Notes: a model not told the origin generated them from the letters alone. DNA of 8,267 bases from Oscillospiraceae bacterium (GCA_029065305.1 JAIEIQ010000025.1:1-8267); one strand, 5' to 3'. Positions 1 to 6,867 are shown, counted from the first letter of the stretch. Numbers and translations are program-made.

Positions 1-289
1 CCTCCAGACCGGCCAGCCGTGCGGCGCGCCAGCGGCGCTCACCGGCGATGATCTCGTATTATCAGGAGGACAGCTTCCGCACGGTCAGGGGCTGGATCAC
101 GCCGTGCTGCCGGATGCTCTCGGCCAGCTCCTCCAGCTTGTCCTGGTCAAAATTTTTTCTCGGCTGGGCGGCGCAGCTCTCCACCTGGGAGATAGGCAGA
201 GCGGAGGGCCCGCCTGCCGGTTCCATCGAGAAATTGTCGCCCAACAGGGCGCCCAGGCCCTTGCCCAGGCCGCTGCTTTTATTTGCCAT
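1..289 (-). pseudogene. parB: parB/spo0J chromosome-partition protein, 5' part, broken by two in-frame stops (runs off the window)
   Basis: ParB is the CTP-dependent DNA clamp that loads at parS and works with ParA to segregate the chromosome origin. The ATG at 289-287 is chosen because AAAGGAG lies 5 bases upstream and the protein then opens with MANKSSGLGKGLGALLGD, the usual ParB start with its ParA-stimulating basic tail. Residues 31-75 show the family sequence LPISQVES, QPRKNFDQ, LAESIRQHGVIQPLTVRKL. Codons 76 and 77 are TGA (64-62) and TAA (61-59). With no frame change the next codons read YEIIAGERRWRAARLAGLE up to the window edge, containing the GERRxR box that binds CTP. The family normally has something like Gly-Tyr at the two stop positions (from memory), so the break looks like nonsense changes rather than a frameshift. 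As read, only a 75-residue stub without the CTP site or the helix-turn-helix would be made. Family identity is secure; whether the break is real or a sequence error cannot be decided here. Confidence 0.85.
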
Positions 290-310
290 GGGGGCTCCTT
301 TCCGGTTGTT

Positions 311-420
311 CATTCTTTTTTCTTGAAAGAAAAAAGAATCAAAAAAGAACTTTATTGGCACATAACAGGGTTTTACAACAAAAGTTTCTTTTGATACTTT
401 TCTTTTCAAAGAAAAGTATG
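311..420. repeat. A/T-rich imperfect palindromic element with nested hairpins, between parA and parB
   Basis: This block is strikingly A/T-rich (28 of 110 bases are G or C) in a GC-rich window. It has two self-complementary hairpins. The first has perfect 13-base arms at 312-324 and 327-339 (attcttttttctt / aagaaaaaagaat) with a 2-base loop. The second has perfect 12-base arms at 394-405 and 408-419 (atacttttcttt / aaagaaaagtat), also with a 2-base loop. The outer parts, about 311-353 and 381-420, are also imperfect inverted copies of each other around a unique centre of about 27 bases, so the whole can fold either as two hairpins or as one long one. It begins 6 bases beyond the parA stop and ends about 20 bases before the parB start. 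It encodes nothing recognisable. It could be a MITE-like or REP-like dispersed repeat, or an RNA structure affecting parB expression. No clear target-site duplication is visible. Confidence 0.7.
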
Positions 421-425
421 CCGGC

Positions 426-1181
426 CTAAACGCTCTTGCGGAGAAATTCCTCCGCAAGGGAGGCATAGGCCTCGCTGCCCCGGGAGGCCCGGTCGTAGGC
501 GCTGATGGGCTTGCCGTGACTGGGGGCCTCGCTGAGGCGGACGTTCCGCGGGACCACAGTGGCGTAGACCTTGCCGGGGAAGTAGCGCTTGACCTCCTCC
601 GCCACCTGGACAGCCAGATTGGTCCGGCTGTCGAACATGGTCAGGAGGACCCCCTCCAGCTCCAGGTTCGGGTTGAAGTTCCGCTTTACAATGCGGATGG
701 TATTCATCAGATCGCTGAGGCCCTCCAGCGCGAAATACTCCCCCTGGACCGGGACCATGGCGCTGTCCGCCGCGCAGAGGCCATTCAGGGTCAGCAGCTC
801 CAGAGACGGCGGGCAGTCGATGAATATGTAGTCATAGCTGGGGGCCAGCGCCTCCAGCGCTCTCCGCAGCAGGTGCTCCCGGCCCTCCATGCCGATCATC
901 TCAATACCAGCTCCCGCCAGGGATTTGCAGGAGGGGAGTACGTCCCCATACCGGGTGGAAACCACCCTCTTGGACGGCTCCACGCCGTTGATCAGCACAT
1001 CATACACGCCCTGGGTCAGGCTCTTGTCCACGCCCATGCCGGAGGTGGCGTTGGCCTGGGGGTCGAAGTCGCAGAGCAGCACCCGTTTCCCCTTCTCCCG
1101 CAGCGCGGCGGTCAGACTGACGCAGGTGGTGGTTTTCCCCACGCCGCCCTTCTGATTGACAATCGCAACAATCTTACCCAA
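426..1181 (-). CDS. parA: ParA/Soj chromosome-partition ATPase
   Basis: This is a 251-residue deviant Walker A ATPase of the Soj/ParA family. It binds DNA non-specifically as an ATP dimer and is stimulated by ParB to drive origin segregation; in Bacillus it also regulates DnaA. Visible motifs are the deviant Walker A KGGVGKTT (residues 11-18, signature Lys11), the A' motif DFDPQ (38-42), Walker B YIFIDCPPS (118-126, Asp122) and the family block VPRNVRLSEAPSHGKP (210-225). The start is TTG at 1181-1179, with GGGAGG 7 bases upstream, giving MGKIVAIVNQ as is usual for the family. An in-frame ATG at 1247 would add 22 residues and would lie upstream of the probable transcription start. It stops with TAG at 428-426. 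It is transcribed from its own promoter behind an intrinsic terminator and would be followed by parB after a palindromic gap. No key residue is missing. Confidence 0.96.
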   Translation of the reverse strand: MGKIVAIVNQKGGVGKTTTCVSLTAALREKGKRVLLCDFDPQANATSGMGVDKSLTQGVYDVLINGVEPSKRVVSTRYGDVLPSCKSLAGAGIEMIGMEGREHLLRRALEALAPSYDYIFIDCPPSLELLTLNGLCAADSAMVPVQGEYFALEGLSDLMNTIRIVKRNFNPNLELEGVLLTMFDSRTNLAVQVAEEVKRYFPGKVYATVVPRNVRLSEAPSHGKPISAYDRASRGSEAYASLAEEFLRKSV

Positions 1182-1235
1182 AACAGCGCCTCCCAGAACA
1201 GGGCCTACCGGCCCAGTATTTGAGCATACAATGTT

Positions 1236-1263
1236 AGTATAACACAAAAGTCAGAGTTTTCAA
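1236..1263 (-). promoter_or_regulatory. Sigma-A-type promoter of parA(-parB)
   Basis: Read on the minus strand, a TTGAAA -35 box (1263-1258) and a TATACT -10 box (1241-1236) are 16 bases apart, and the -10 box is preceded by TGT, making an extended -10. Transcription would start near 1229, giving a leader of about 48 bases before the TTG start of parA. The leader contains a short inverted repeat (GGGCC GGTA GGCCC, 1201-1214) just upstream of the ribosome binding site. The promoter lies behind a terminator, so the partition genes form a separate transcription unit. Confidence 0.75.
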
Positions 1264-1267
1264 CAGG

Positions 1268-1281
1268 AAATTTGCAAATTT
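1268..1281. promoter_or_regulatory. Perfect 14-base palindrome upstream of the parA -35 box
   Basis: AAATTTGCAAATTT is its own reverse complement and ends 4 bases upstream of the parA -35 box. It sits where an A/T-rich UP element would contact RNA polymerase alpha subunits, and its symmetry would also suit a dimeric regulator. No known operator is recognised, and it does not resemble parS. The function is inferred from position only. Confidence 0.4.
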
Positions 1282-1292
1282 TGTCCAGGGAA

Positions 1293-1328
1293 GAAAAAAA
1301 TCCCGCCCCAGAACCGCTCCGGGACGGG
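1293..1328 (-). terminator. Intrinsic terminator behind the alpha-glycosidase gene
   Basis: Read on the minus strand, CCCGTCCC (1328-1321) pairs with GGGGCGGG (1309-1302), extended inward by GGA with TCT, giving an 11-pair stem including two G-U pairs and a 5-base loop (GCGGT). One A and then seven T residues (1300-1294) follow at once. This is a textbook Rho-independent terminator. It ends transcripts coming from the glycosidase and the upstream operon before the parA promoter. Confidence 0.9.
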
Positions 1329-1348
1329 CAGAGTATTCCATTTTAAAA

Positions 1349-1364
1349 TGTTTCACGTGAAACA
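1349..1364. promoter_or_regulatory. parS: parS site 1 (ParB loading site)
   Basis: TGTTTCACGTGAAACA is a perfect 16-base palindrome identical to the canonical parS sequence defined in Bacillus subtilis. It lies 9 bases beyond the glycosidase stop, before the terminator, and about 85 bases upstream of the parA promoter. ParB would load here as a CTP clamp and spread over the neighbouring DNA. Confidence 0.95.
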
Positions 1365-1373
1365 GCGAAATTT

Positions 1374-3224
1374 TCACACCAGCAGGCGCGCCGACAGCGG
1401 CGGCACCTGGAGGCACAGCCGCCCCTCCACCGGCTCAAAGGTCTCTCCGCTCAGCGCGTCAACAGCTTCTGCCTCCCAGGGGATCTCCAGGGACAGGGGC
1501 TCATCTCCGGCGTTGATAAGGGCGGCGGTCCGCTCCCCGTCCAGCTCCCGGAGGAAGGCCAGCCCCCGGCCCTGGGCATGGAGCCAGCGGAGCGATCCGG
1601 CCTGGAGGGACGGACGGGCGTTTCGGAGTGCGCCCAGCCTGACAAACCAGTCCTGGAGGGCCCGGTCCTCCCGGCCCCAGGGGAAGGTACCCCGATTGAA
1701 GGGGTCCTCGTAGCCCTCCATCCCGGCCTCATCGCCGTAAAAAATCGTAGGGGAGCCGGGGAACGCGTAGAGCAGGACCGCTCCCGCCATCAGCAGAGCC
1801 CGGCCCCGGTCCCGCTCCGCCTGGGTCAGGCGGTAGTGCGCCCGCTGATCCCGGTCCGCCGGGGTTTTCTCCGGTGACTTGCCCAGCATGGTCAGGATAC
1901 GGGGGTTGTCGTGGGTCCCCAGCATATTCATTGCGCTGTAGAAGGCGGAGGGGGGATAGTTCTCCCGGATACTCTCCATAGCCTCCCGGAAGCAGGCCGC
2001 GTCCCCGCCCTGTAGGTAGGCCATCGCCCCCACCCGGAAGGGGTAGTTCATCAGGCCGTGGGTTTCCCGGCCCAGGAGGTATCTCCGGCGCTTTTCATAG
2101 GAGATCTTATTGCTGCCGTCCTCCCAGACCTCCCCCAGAAGGAAGCTCTCCGGCTTCTCCTCCATCATCACCCGGCGGATCCGGGCGATAAACTCGTCGG
2201 GGAGCTCGTCGGCCACATCCAGCCGCCAGGCCTCCGCCCCGGCCCGGAGCCACCGGCGGATTACGGAACACTGGCCCTCCACAATGAAGTCAATATAGTC
2301 CGGATCGTTCTCGTTTACCGCCGGAAGGGTGTGGATCCCCCACCAGCTGTCATATTTGGTGGGCCACTCCTGAAAGGTATACCAGTTGATATAGGGGCTC
2401 TCCCAGCTCTGGGCCGCGCCCAGGGAGGGGTACTGGCCCAGGGCGTTGAAGTAGCGGCTGTTGTTGCCGGTATGGTTGAACACGCCGTCCAGCATGACGC
2501 GGATCTTCCGCTTCTTCGCCTCCTGGCAGAGGGTCTGGAAGTCCTCCTCCGTCCCCAGCATGGGGTCCACCTTATCGTAATCCCCGGTATCGTAGCGGTG
2601 GTTGCTGGCGGACTCGAAGATGGGACAGAGGTAGAGGGTGGAGACGCCCAGGCTCTGGAGATAGTCCAGCTTCCCGGTGATACCCGCCAGATTGCCGCCG
2701 AAGAAGTCACAGTTGCGGATAATGCCGTTTTCATCCGGGCGGTAGTCCATCAGCTCCTCCCAGTTCTGATGGACCCGGCGGTCCCCGATCATACCGGTGG
2801 GGTCGGGGATACAGGAGCGGCAGAACCGGTCCGGGAAGATCTGATAGGTGACGCCCCGGCCAAACCAGTCCGGCGTGGGCAGGGAATTGTCATAGACCGT
2901 CTGCTGCCAGGAGGCTCCGTTTTTATCCAGAGGGACCTGCTGGCCGTCGGACCGGGTGAAGCGGAAGCTGTACCAGATCAGCTCCGGCTCCTCGGGGGCA
3001 GTGTAGGAGATGGTGAAGAGGGACCGGTCCTCCCACTCTCCGGCAGGGGAGAGGGGAAGCTCCAGCCGCTGGCCCGCAAACTCCCGGTAAATCACCAGGG
3101 TACAGGCAGTAAAGCCCTCCGCCCTGGGGGGGCGGAGGGTTAGATCAATTCTTGTGCCGCAGGGGACAGCGCCGTAGGGGGTTTTATAGAGCTCGTTCCG
3201 GGAATCAAACACGGGGATATCCAT
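1374..3224 (-). CDS. GH13 family alpha-glycosidase (neopullulanase/maltodextrin glucosidase-like)
   Basis: This 616-residue glycoside hydrolase family 13 enzyme hydrolyses alpha-glucan linkages by the retaining mechanism. The four family regions are visible: DGVFNH (246-251), AWRLDVADE with nucleophile Asp336, LLGEVWED with acid/base Glu365, and LGTHDN with transition-state Asp439. Residues 1 to about 115 form a beta-rich N-terminal domain, followed by the barrel opening (GVTYQIFPDRFC, 124-135). From about 545 there is a C-terminal beta domain. The layout resembles neopullulanase, cyclomaltodextrinase and maltogenic amylase, which act on short maltodextrins or cyclodextrins; exact specificity cannot be read. 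No signal peptide is visible, so it is probably cytoplasmic. The ATG at 3224 has AAGGAG about 11 bases upstream. The gap to mrdA is only 56 bases, mostly parS plus the ribosome binding site, with no clear promoter, so it may be expressed by read-through. It ends with TGA followed by parS and a terminator. No transporter or sugar regulator is in view. Confidence 0.9.
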   Translation of the reverse strand: MDIPVFDSRNELYKTPYGAVPCGTRIDLTLRPPRAEGFTACTLVIYREFAGQRLELPLSPAGEWEDRSLFTISYTAPEEPELIWYSFRFTRSDGQQVPLDKNGASWQQTVYDNSLPTPDWFGRGVTYQIFPDRFCRSCIPDPTGMIGDRRVHQNWEELMDYRPDENGIIRNCDFFGGNLAGITGKLDYLQSLGVSTLYLCPIFESASNHRYDTGDYDKVDPMLGTEEDFQTLCQEAKKRKIRVMLDGVFNHTGNNSRYFNALGQYPSLGAAQSWESPYINWYTFQEWPTKYDSWWGIHTLPAVNENDPDYIDFIVEGQCSVIRRWLRAGAEAWRLDVADELPDEFIARIRRVMMEEKPESFLLGEVWEDGSNKISYEKRRRYLLGRETHGLMNYPFRVGAMAYLQGGDAACFREAMESIRENYPPSAFYSAMNMLGTHDNPRILTMLGKSPEKTPADRDQRAHYRLTQAERDRGRALLMAGAVLLYAFPGSPTIFYGDEAGMEGYEDPFNRGTFPWGREDRALQDWFVRLGALRNARPSLQAGSLRWLHAQGRGLAFLRELDGERTAALINAGDEPLSLEIPWEAEAVDALSGETFEPVEGRLCLQVPPLSARLLV

Positions 3225-3262
3225 AGACAGGGGCTCTCCTTCATTGTGTAGTGGACGGACAG

Positions 3263-3278
3263 TGTTTCACGTGAAACA
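3263..3278. promoter_or_regulatory. parS: parS site 2 (ParB loading site)
   Basis: This is a second perfect TGTTTCACGTGAAACA, here extended by one pair to an 18-base palindrome (3262-3279). It starts 2 bases beyond the mrdA stop codon and lies about 40 bases before the glycosidase start. It is about 1.9 kb from parS site 1, so the two sites enclose the glycosidase gene. Confidence 0.95.
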
Positions 3279-3280
3279 CA

Positions 3281-5488
3281 TCAGGGGATCAGGCTTCCCT
3301 CCGGGAGGAGGACCGCGCCCATATCGCCGCCGGCAAAATAGGCGTTGACAATCTCCACCGCCGTGGAGGCCAGGGCCGCGCCGCTGCCGCCCTTCTCAAT
3401 GACCACCGCCACGGCGATCTCCGGCTCGTCAAAGGGGGCGAAGCAGACGAAGACACCGTTGGTCACGTTGACCACGCCGGTCTGGGCACTGCCGGTCTTG
3501 GCGCCGGCGGTGACGACGCAGTTATTGAAGTACCGGGCCACGCTGGCGTTCTTGGTAGCCAAATCCCCCATGCCCTTCTTCACCGCGTCCAGGGTGCCCT
3601 CGCTCATCTCTACTGTGGAGAGAATCTCGGGCTCGTAGGTATAGAGGACCTCCCGGTCGTCATAGGAGCGGACGGACTTCAGCAGATGGGCGGCGTAGCG
3701 GTCCCCGCCCCGGACCAGGGTGGCTACATAATTGGCCAGCTGGAGGGGCGTGAAGGTATTGTCGGACTGGCCGATAGCCGCCTGGAGGGTATTGCCGTCG
3801 TACCAGGGCTGGCCCTGCGCGGCGGAGTAGGCAGGACCGGCCAGGGTGCCGGTGCTCTCCGGCAGCTCGATGCCTGTGGACTGGCCCAGGCCGAAGTCGG
3901 CATAGCACTCGTCCAGAGCGCTGATGCCCACCAGACGGCCCACCTCGTAGAAGAAATAGTTGCAGGAGTGGTAGATCGCCTGGGAGACGTTGATCCGGCC
4001 GTGGTTGCCGCCGGACTGGTTATAGAGCCAGCAGGCGGGGGTGTAGCTGGCGGCGGAATTGGGGATATAGTAGTACATATACCGGCCCATGGTGCGGATG
4101 GTGGAGGTGGGGGTGATGACATCGTTCTCCAGGCCCGCCACCGCCGTGGCCGGCTTGAGGGTGGATCCGGGGGCGTAGGCCCCGTCCAGAGCCCGGTTGA
4201 CAAAGGGGTGGCCCGGGTTCTCGTTGTTGGCGGCGAAATCCTCCTGGTAGGTCCGCTGGCTGTAGGTGGGGTAGGTCGCCAGGGCCAGCACGTCGGAATC
4301 CGCCACCGACACCACCGCCGCCGCCGCGCCCCGCGTCTCTAAGCCGTCGGCCTCGTTCATGGAGAGGACGGCCTGCTCCAGGGCCCGCTCCACTGCGGCC
4401 TGATAGTCGATGTCGATGGTGAGGGCCACGGTTTTGCCGGGCTCCGGGTCCTGGGCGTAGACCTCGCCGGTGATCTTGCCCTCCTCGTTGGTGTAGATCA
4501 GGCGGCTCCCGTCCAGGCCGCAGAGGTAGGACTCAAAGGCCTGCTCCACTCCGTCCCGGCCCACTACGTCGTCCATCTGGTAGTAGCGGAGGCCGGAGGT
4601 GTCCTCGCCGGCCTCCCGGGCCGCGTTATAGGGGGCGTTGAGGGCGTCCCGCTCCTCGGTCCCGTGGAATTTGCCCACACGGCCCAGGATGTGGGCCGCG
4701 TAGTCGGTATTGTAGACCCGGCTGGACTCCCGGCCAATGACGGCGCCCTCAAAGCCGCCATCGTTGAGGATGGAGATGAGCTCCACGGAGATATCCCGGG
4801 CGAAGACGTAGCTGTCGATATTCACCAGCTTCCGGAGCTCCAGCTCGTAGAGGACCCCCAGCACCTGGCGGGCCTCCTCATCGGACAGATCCTCATCCAG
4901 ATCAAAGTCCTCCCGCATCAGCTTCAGCAGCTCCGGGGCGGGGATAATCTTGTTGGGGAGGTTCAGCTCCCGGCGGAGGGTGGGGACAGCTGCGGGGTAC
5001 AGGGACTCCGCCGTCAGCTCGTTCTCCGACCACTCCCGGTCCGCCAAATACTTCTGGAACCGGGATCTCTGGGTATCCCCGATCTGGGAGGTGGTGTAGG
5101 CGAAGGGAGGAGCGGAGGTGATGGGGAGATTGTCCTCCCAGGCTACGCCGTAATCCCGGCACAGCCGGACCAGCCGGAGCACCGCCCGGCTGACGCTCCG
5201 CTTATGGGAGATCTCCGGGTCCGGGTCCGAGGAGACCTTGGAGGGATCGAAGGAGATGGTATAGATCTGCTGGTTGGACACCAGAACCTTCCCGTTCCGG
5301 TCGGTGATGATGCCCCGGGAGGTCTCCACAGTCTCCTCATGGGCCACCTGGGTGGTGGATCGGCTGAGGTAGTCCTCGTAGTGGACCACCTGGGCCTGGT
5401 AGAGAAGTCCGGTGAAGGAGAGCATGGTCAGGACGAACACCATCAGCAGAAAGCGCAGACGGCGGTGAAATCGCTTGGTATCTTCCAA
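3281..5488 (-). CDS. mrdA: Penicillin-binding protein 2 (cell-elongation transpeptidase)
   Basis: This 735-residue class B penicillin-binding protein crosslinks lateral-wall peptidoglycan as part of the Rod/elongasome complex with MreC, MreD and a RodA glycosyltransferase. A single membrane anchor lies at about 11-30, followed by a long extracytoplasmic pedestal with the conserved stretch TSRGIITDRNGKVL (56-69). The transpeptidase domain has all three active-site motifs: GSTLK (nucleophile Ser442, Lys445), SCN (508-510) and KTG (664-666). It is roughly 100 residues longer than E. coli PBP2 (633), with extra length in the pedestal (about 85-235). The start is TTG at 5488-5486 with AAAGGAGG 6 bases upstream; it follows the mreD stop by 22 bases. 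It stops with TGA next to parS site 2. The neighbours mreC and mreD favour an elongation role over division PBP3 or sporulation SpoVD; no C-terminal PASTA repeats are seen. Confidence 0.93.
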   Translation of the reverse strand: MEDTKRFHRRLRFLLMVFVLTMLSFTGLLYQAQVVHYEDYLSRSTTQVAHEETVETSRGIITDRNGKVLVSNQQIYTISFDPSKVSSDPDPEISHKRSVSRAVLRLVRLCRDYGVAWEDNLPITSAPPFAYTTSQIGDTQRSRFQKYLADREWSENELTAESLYPAAVPTLRRELNLPNKIIPAPELLKLMREDFDLDEDLSDEEARQVLGVLYELELRKLVNIDSYVFARDISVELISILNDGGFEGAVIGRESSRVYNTDYAAHILGRVGKFHGTEERDALNAPYNAAREAGEDTSGLRYYQMDDVVGRDGVEQAFESYLCGLDGSRLIYTNEEGKITGEVYAQDPEPGKTVALTIDIDYQAAVERALEQAVLSMNEADGLETRGAAAAVVSVADSDVLALATYPTYSQRTYQEDFAANNENPGHPFVNRALDGAYAPGSTLKPATAVAGLENDVITPTSTIRTMGRYMYYYIPNSAASYTPACWLYNQSGGNHGRINVSQAIYHSCNYFFYEVGRLVGISALDECYADFGLGQSTGIELPESTGTLAGPAYSAAQGQPWYDGNTLQAAIGQSDNTFTPLQLANYVATLVRGGDRYAAHLLKSVRSYDDREVLYTYEPEILSTVEMSEGTLDAVKKGMGDLATKNASVARYFNNCVVTAGAKTGSAQTGVVNVTNGVFVCFAPFDEPEIAVAVVIEKGGSGAALASTAVEIVNAYFAGGDMGAVLLPEGSLIP

Positions 5489-5510
5489 AGGGGGCCTCCT
5501 TTATGGCAAA

Positions 5511-6023
5511 TCAGTAGTCCGAGGCACACCGCAGGTGGATCACCCGGTAGATGGGCAGGACCACCAGCAGGGCCGGAAGGGTGATCAGGGTTTCGCCCAG
5601 GGCAATGCGGCCCATGAGCACCAGATGGGTATTGCCCGTCAGCAGCTCCACCAAAATACGGCCTCCGTTGGTCAGCAGCATAGCCAGAGCGGAGACTGTC
5701 AGCGCGCAGAGAAAGCCGGGGGAGAGAAGATTTTCCCCGATGAGGGCGGAGAGGAGGGCAATAAAGGTGAATATCAGGGTATAGAAGCCCTCGAAGGGTC
5801 CCACCACCAGCTGGTCACAGATCAGGCCCAGGATCAGGGCAAAAACTGCGCCCCGGCGGGGACCCTCGTAGGAGGCCACCACCGCCGGCAGAATGGGGTA
5901 CAGAAAGGGCGTCAGCCCCAGCACCCGAATCTGCCCCAGCACCAGGTACTGGAGGACAAAGAAGAGAAAAGTGGCCAGGGCGTAGACGGTCCATTTAAGG
6001 ACGATATAGCTTTTTGGCAGCAT
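5511..6023 (-). CDS. mreD: Rod shape-determining membrane protein MreD
   Basis: This 170-residue, very hydrophobic protein of the MreD family works with MreC in the membrane to organise and activate the RodA-PBP2 elongation machinery. Hydrophobic segments can be seen at about 10-29, 33-52, 57-76, 78-97, 103-120 and 140-160, typical of the small MreD fold. The family is poorly conserved, so identification rests on hydrophobicity, size and position between mreC and mrdA. The ATG at 6023 is preferred because GGAG lies 7 bases upstream and it sits 4 bases beyond the mreC stop. An in-frame TTG at 6044 would add 7 residues and overlap mreC, but has no ribosome binding site. Translation is probably coupled to mreC. 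Confidence 0.88.
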   Translation of the reverse strand: MLPKSYIVLKWTVYALATFLFFVLQYLVLGQIRVLGLTPFLYPILPAVVASYEGPRRGAVFALILGLICDQLVVGPFEGFYTLIFTFIALLSALIGENLLSPGFLCALTVSALAMLLTNGGRILVELLTGNTHLVLMGRIALGETLITLPALLVVLPIYRVIHLRCASDY

Positions 6024-6027
6024 ACGG

Positions 6028-6867
6028 TTACTCCACGATATCAAAGCTTGTGACCACGAAGACCTCCGTCAGGCCCTCCAGGTCCACACTGGGGTCGATG
6101 ATGGCGTACTGGTCCATGCCGTCGTCGCCGGCGGTCAGCTCCTCCACATAGCCGATGACCAGCTGGGAGGGGTAGTAGCCCGCAAGACCGGACGTCACTA
6201 CCAGATCTCCGGACACCACGTCCGGATCGGTGCCCAGGTAGGCCAGACGGAGACGGTCCTCGCTCATCAGGGAGAACTCCCCCTGAGCCACGGCGCTGAC
6301 GCCGCTGCGGAACACCAGGGCCCCGATGGAGGTATCGCTGTCCAGGATGGTGCGGACGGTGGACCAGTTGTGTCCCGCCTCCGTCACCACACCCACCAGA
6401 CAGCCGGTCTCCGTGATGACACAGTCCCCCACGTTCACATCCTGGCCGACGCCCTTATTGATGGTCAGCATGCTGGCCCAGTTAGAGTAGTCCAACTCCA
6501 CCACCCGGGCGGAGGCGAATTTCAAATCCCGGCGCTGCTCCTGGAGCTCCATCAGCTCCCGCAGGCGGGCGTTCTCCTCCCGGTCGTATTTCGCCTGCCG
6601 GTTTTCCTCCTCCATCTGGGCAATCCGGAGCTTGAGGGCTTCGTTTTCCGCCTTCAGTGCGTCGTAATTGGTCAGGTAGTCAAGCCAATCGTTCACCTTT
6701 TCCGTGACGGTGGCGCCGGCGTTCCGGAAGGGAGCGGCGACGATGCCCGCCAGATTGGGCAGGACGGCGGCGGTGGAGGAGAAGTAGGTCATCACGCTGA
6801 GAATTACGGCGATGGCGGCGGCCAAGGCCAGCACGGTCATGCCGTACTTGGTGAAAAATCGCTTCAC
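6028..6867 (-). CDS. mreC: Rod shape-determining protein MreC
   Basis: This 279-residue MreC is the extracytoplasmic scaffold of the elongasome that contacts PBP2 and favours its active state. It has a short basic cytoplasmic tail (MKRFFTKYG), one membrane segment (about 10-29), a charged coiled coil (about 66-113, rich in Glu, Lys, Arg and Leu), and the two-part beta-barrel region (about 115-275) with family-like stretches NKGVGQDVNVGDCV and VTSGLAGYYPSQLVIGYV. The start is GTG at 6867-6865 with AGGAGG 7 bases upstream. This GTG shares GTGA with the maf stop codon, a 4-base overlap that suggests translational coupling. mreB, often just upstream of mreC in Bacillota, is absent here; maf takes that position. 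Confidence 0.94.
   Translation of the reverse strand: MKRFFTKYGMTVLALAAAIAVILSVMTYFSSTAAVLPNLAGIVAAPFRNAGATVTEKVNDWLDYLTNYDALKAENEALKLRIAQMEEENRQAKYDREENARLRELMELQEQRRDLKFASARVVELDYSNWASMLTINKGVGQDVNVGDCVITETGCLVGVVTEAGHNWSTVRTILDSDTSIGALVFRSGVSAVAQGEFSLMSEDRLRLAYLGTDPDVVSGDLVVTSGLAGYYPSQLVIGYVEELTAGDDGMDQYAIIDPSVDLEGLTEVFVVTSFDIVE

Noticed and set aside
311..420. A/T hairpins read as intrinsic terminators of parA
   Set aside because: The stems are almost all A-T pairs and are not followed by a clean T-run on the minus strand, so they do not fit a standard Rho-independent terminator.
290..466. Upstream extension of parB to an in-frame ATG at 466
   Set aside because: The extra 59 codons run through the 3' end of parA and the palindromic element, and the translation is unlike ParB; the ATG at 289 has a strong ribosome binding site and the family N-terminus.
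516..1223. Plus-strand open frame (235 codons) opposite parA
   Set aside because: Shadow of the ParA frame, running through the parA start and leader; no recognisable domain.
2058..3143. Long plus-strand open frame (361 codons) opposite the glycosidase
   Set aside because: It is antisense to a clear GH13 gene with all catalytic motifs; its translation is low-complexity and resembles no family. High GC makes such shadow frames common.
4664..5584. Long plus-strand open frame (306 codons) opposite mrdA
   Set aside because: Antisense shadow of a clear penicillin-binding protein gene, with a repetitive Gly/Val/Leu-rich translation and no ribosome binding site of note.
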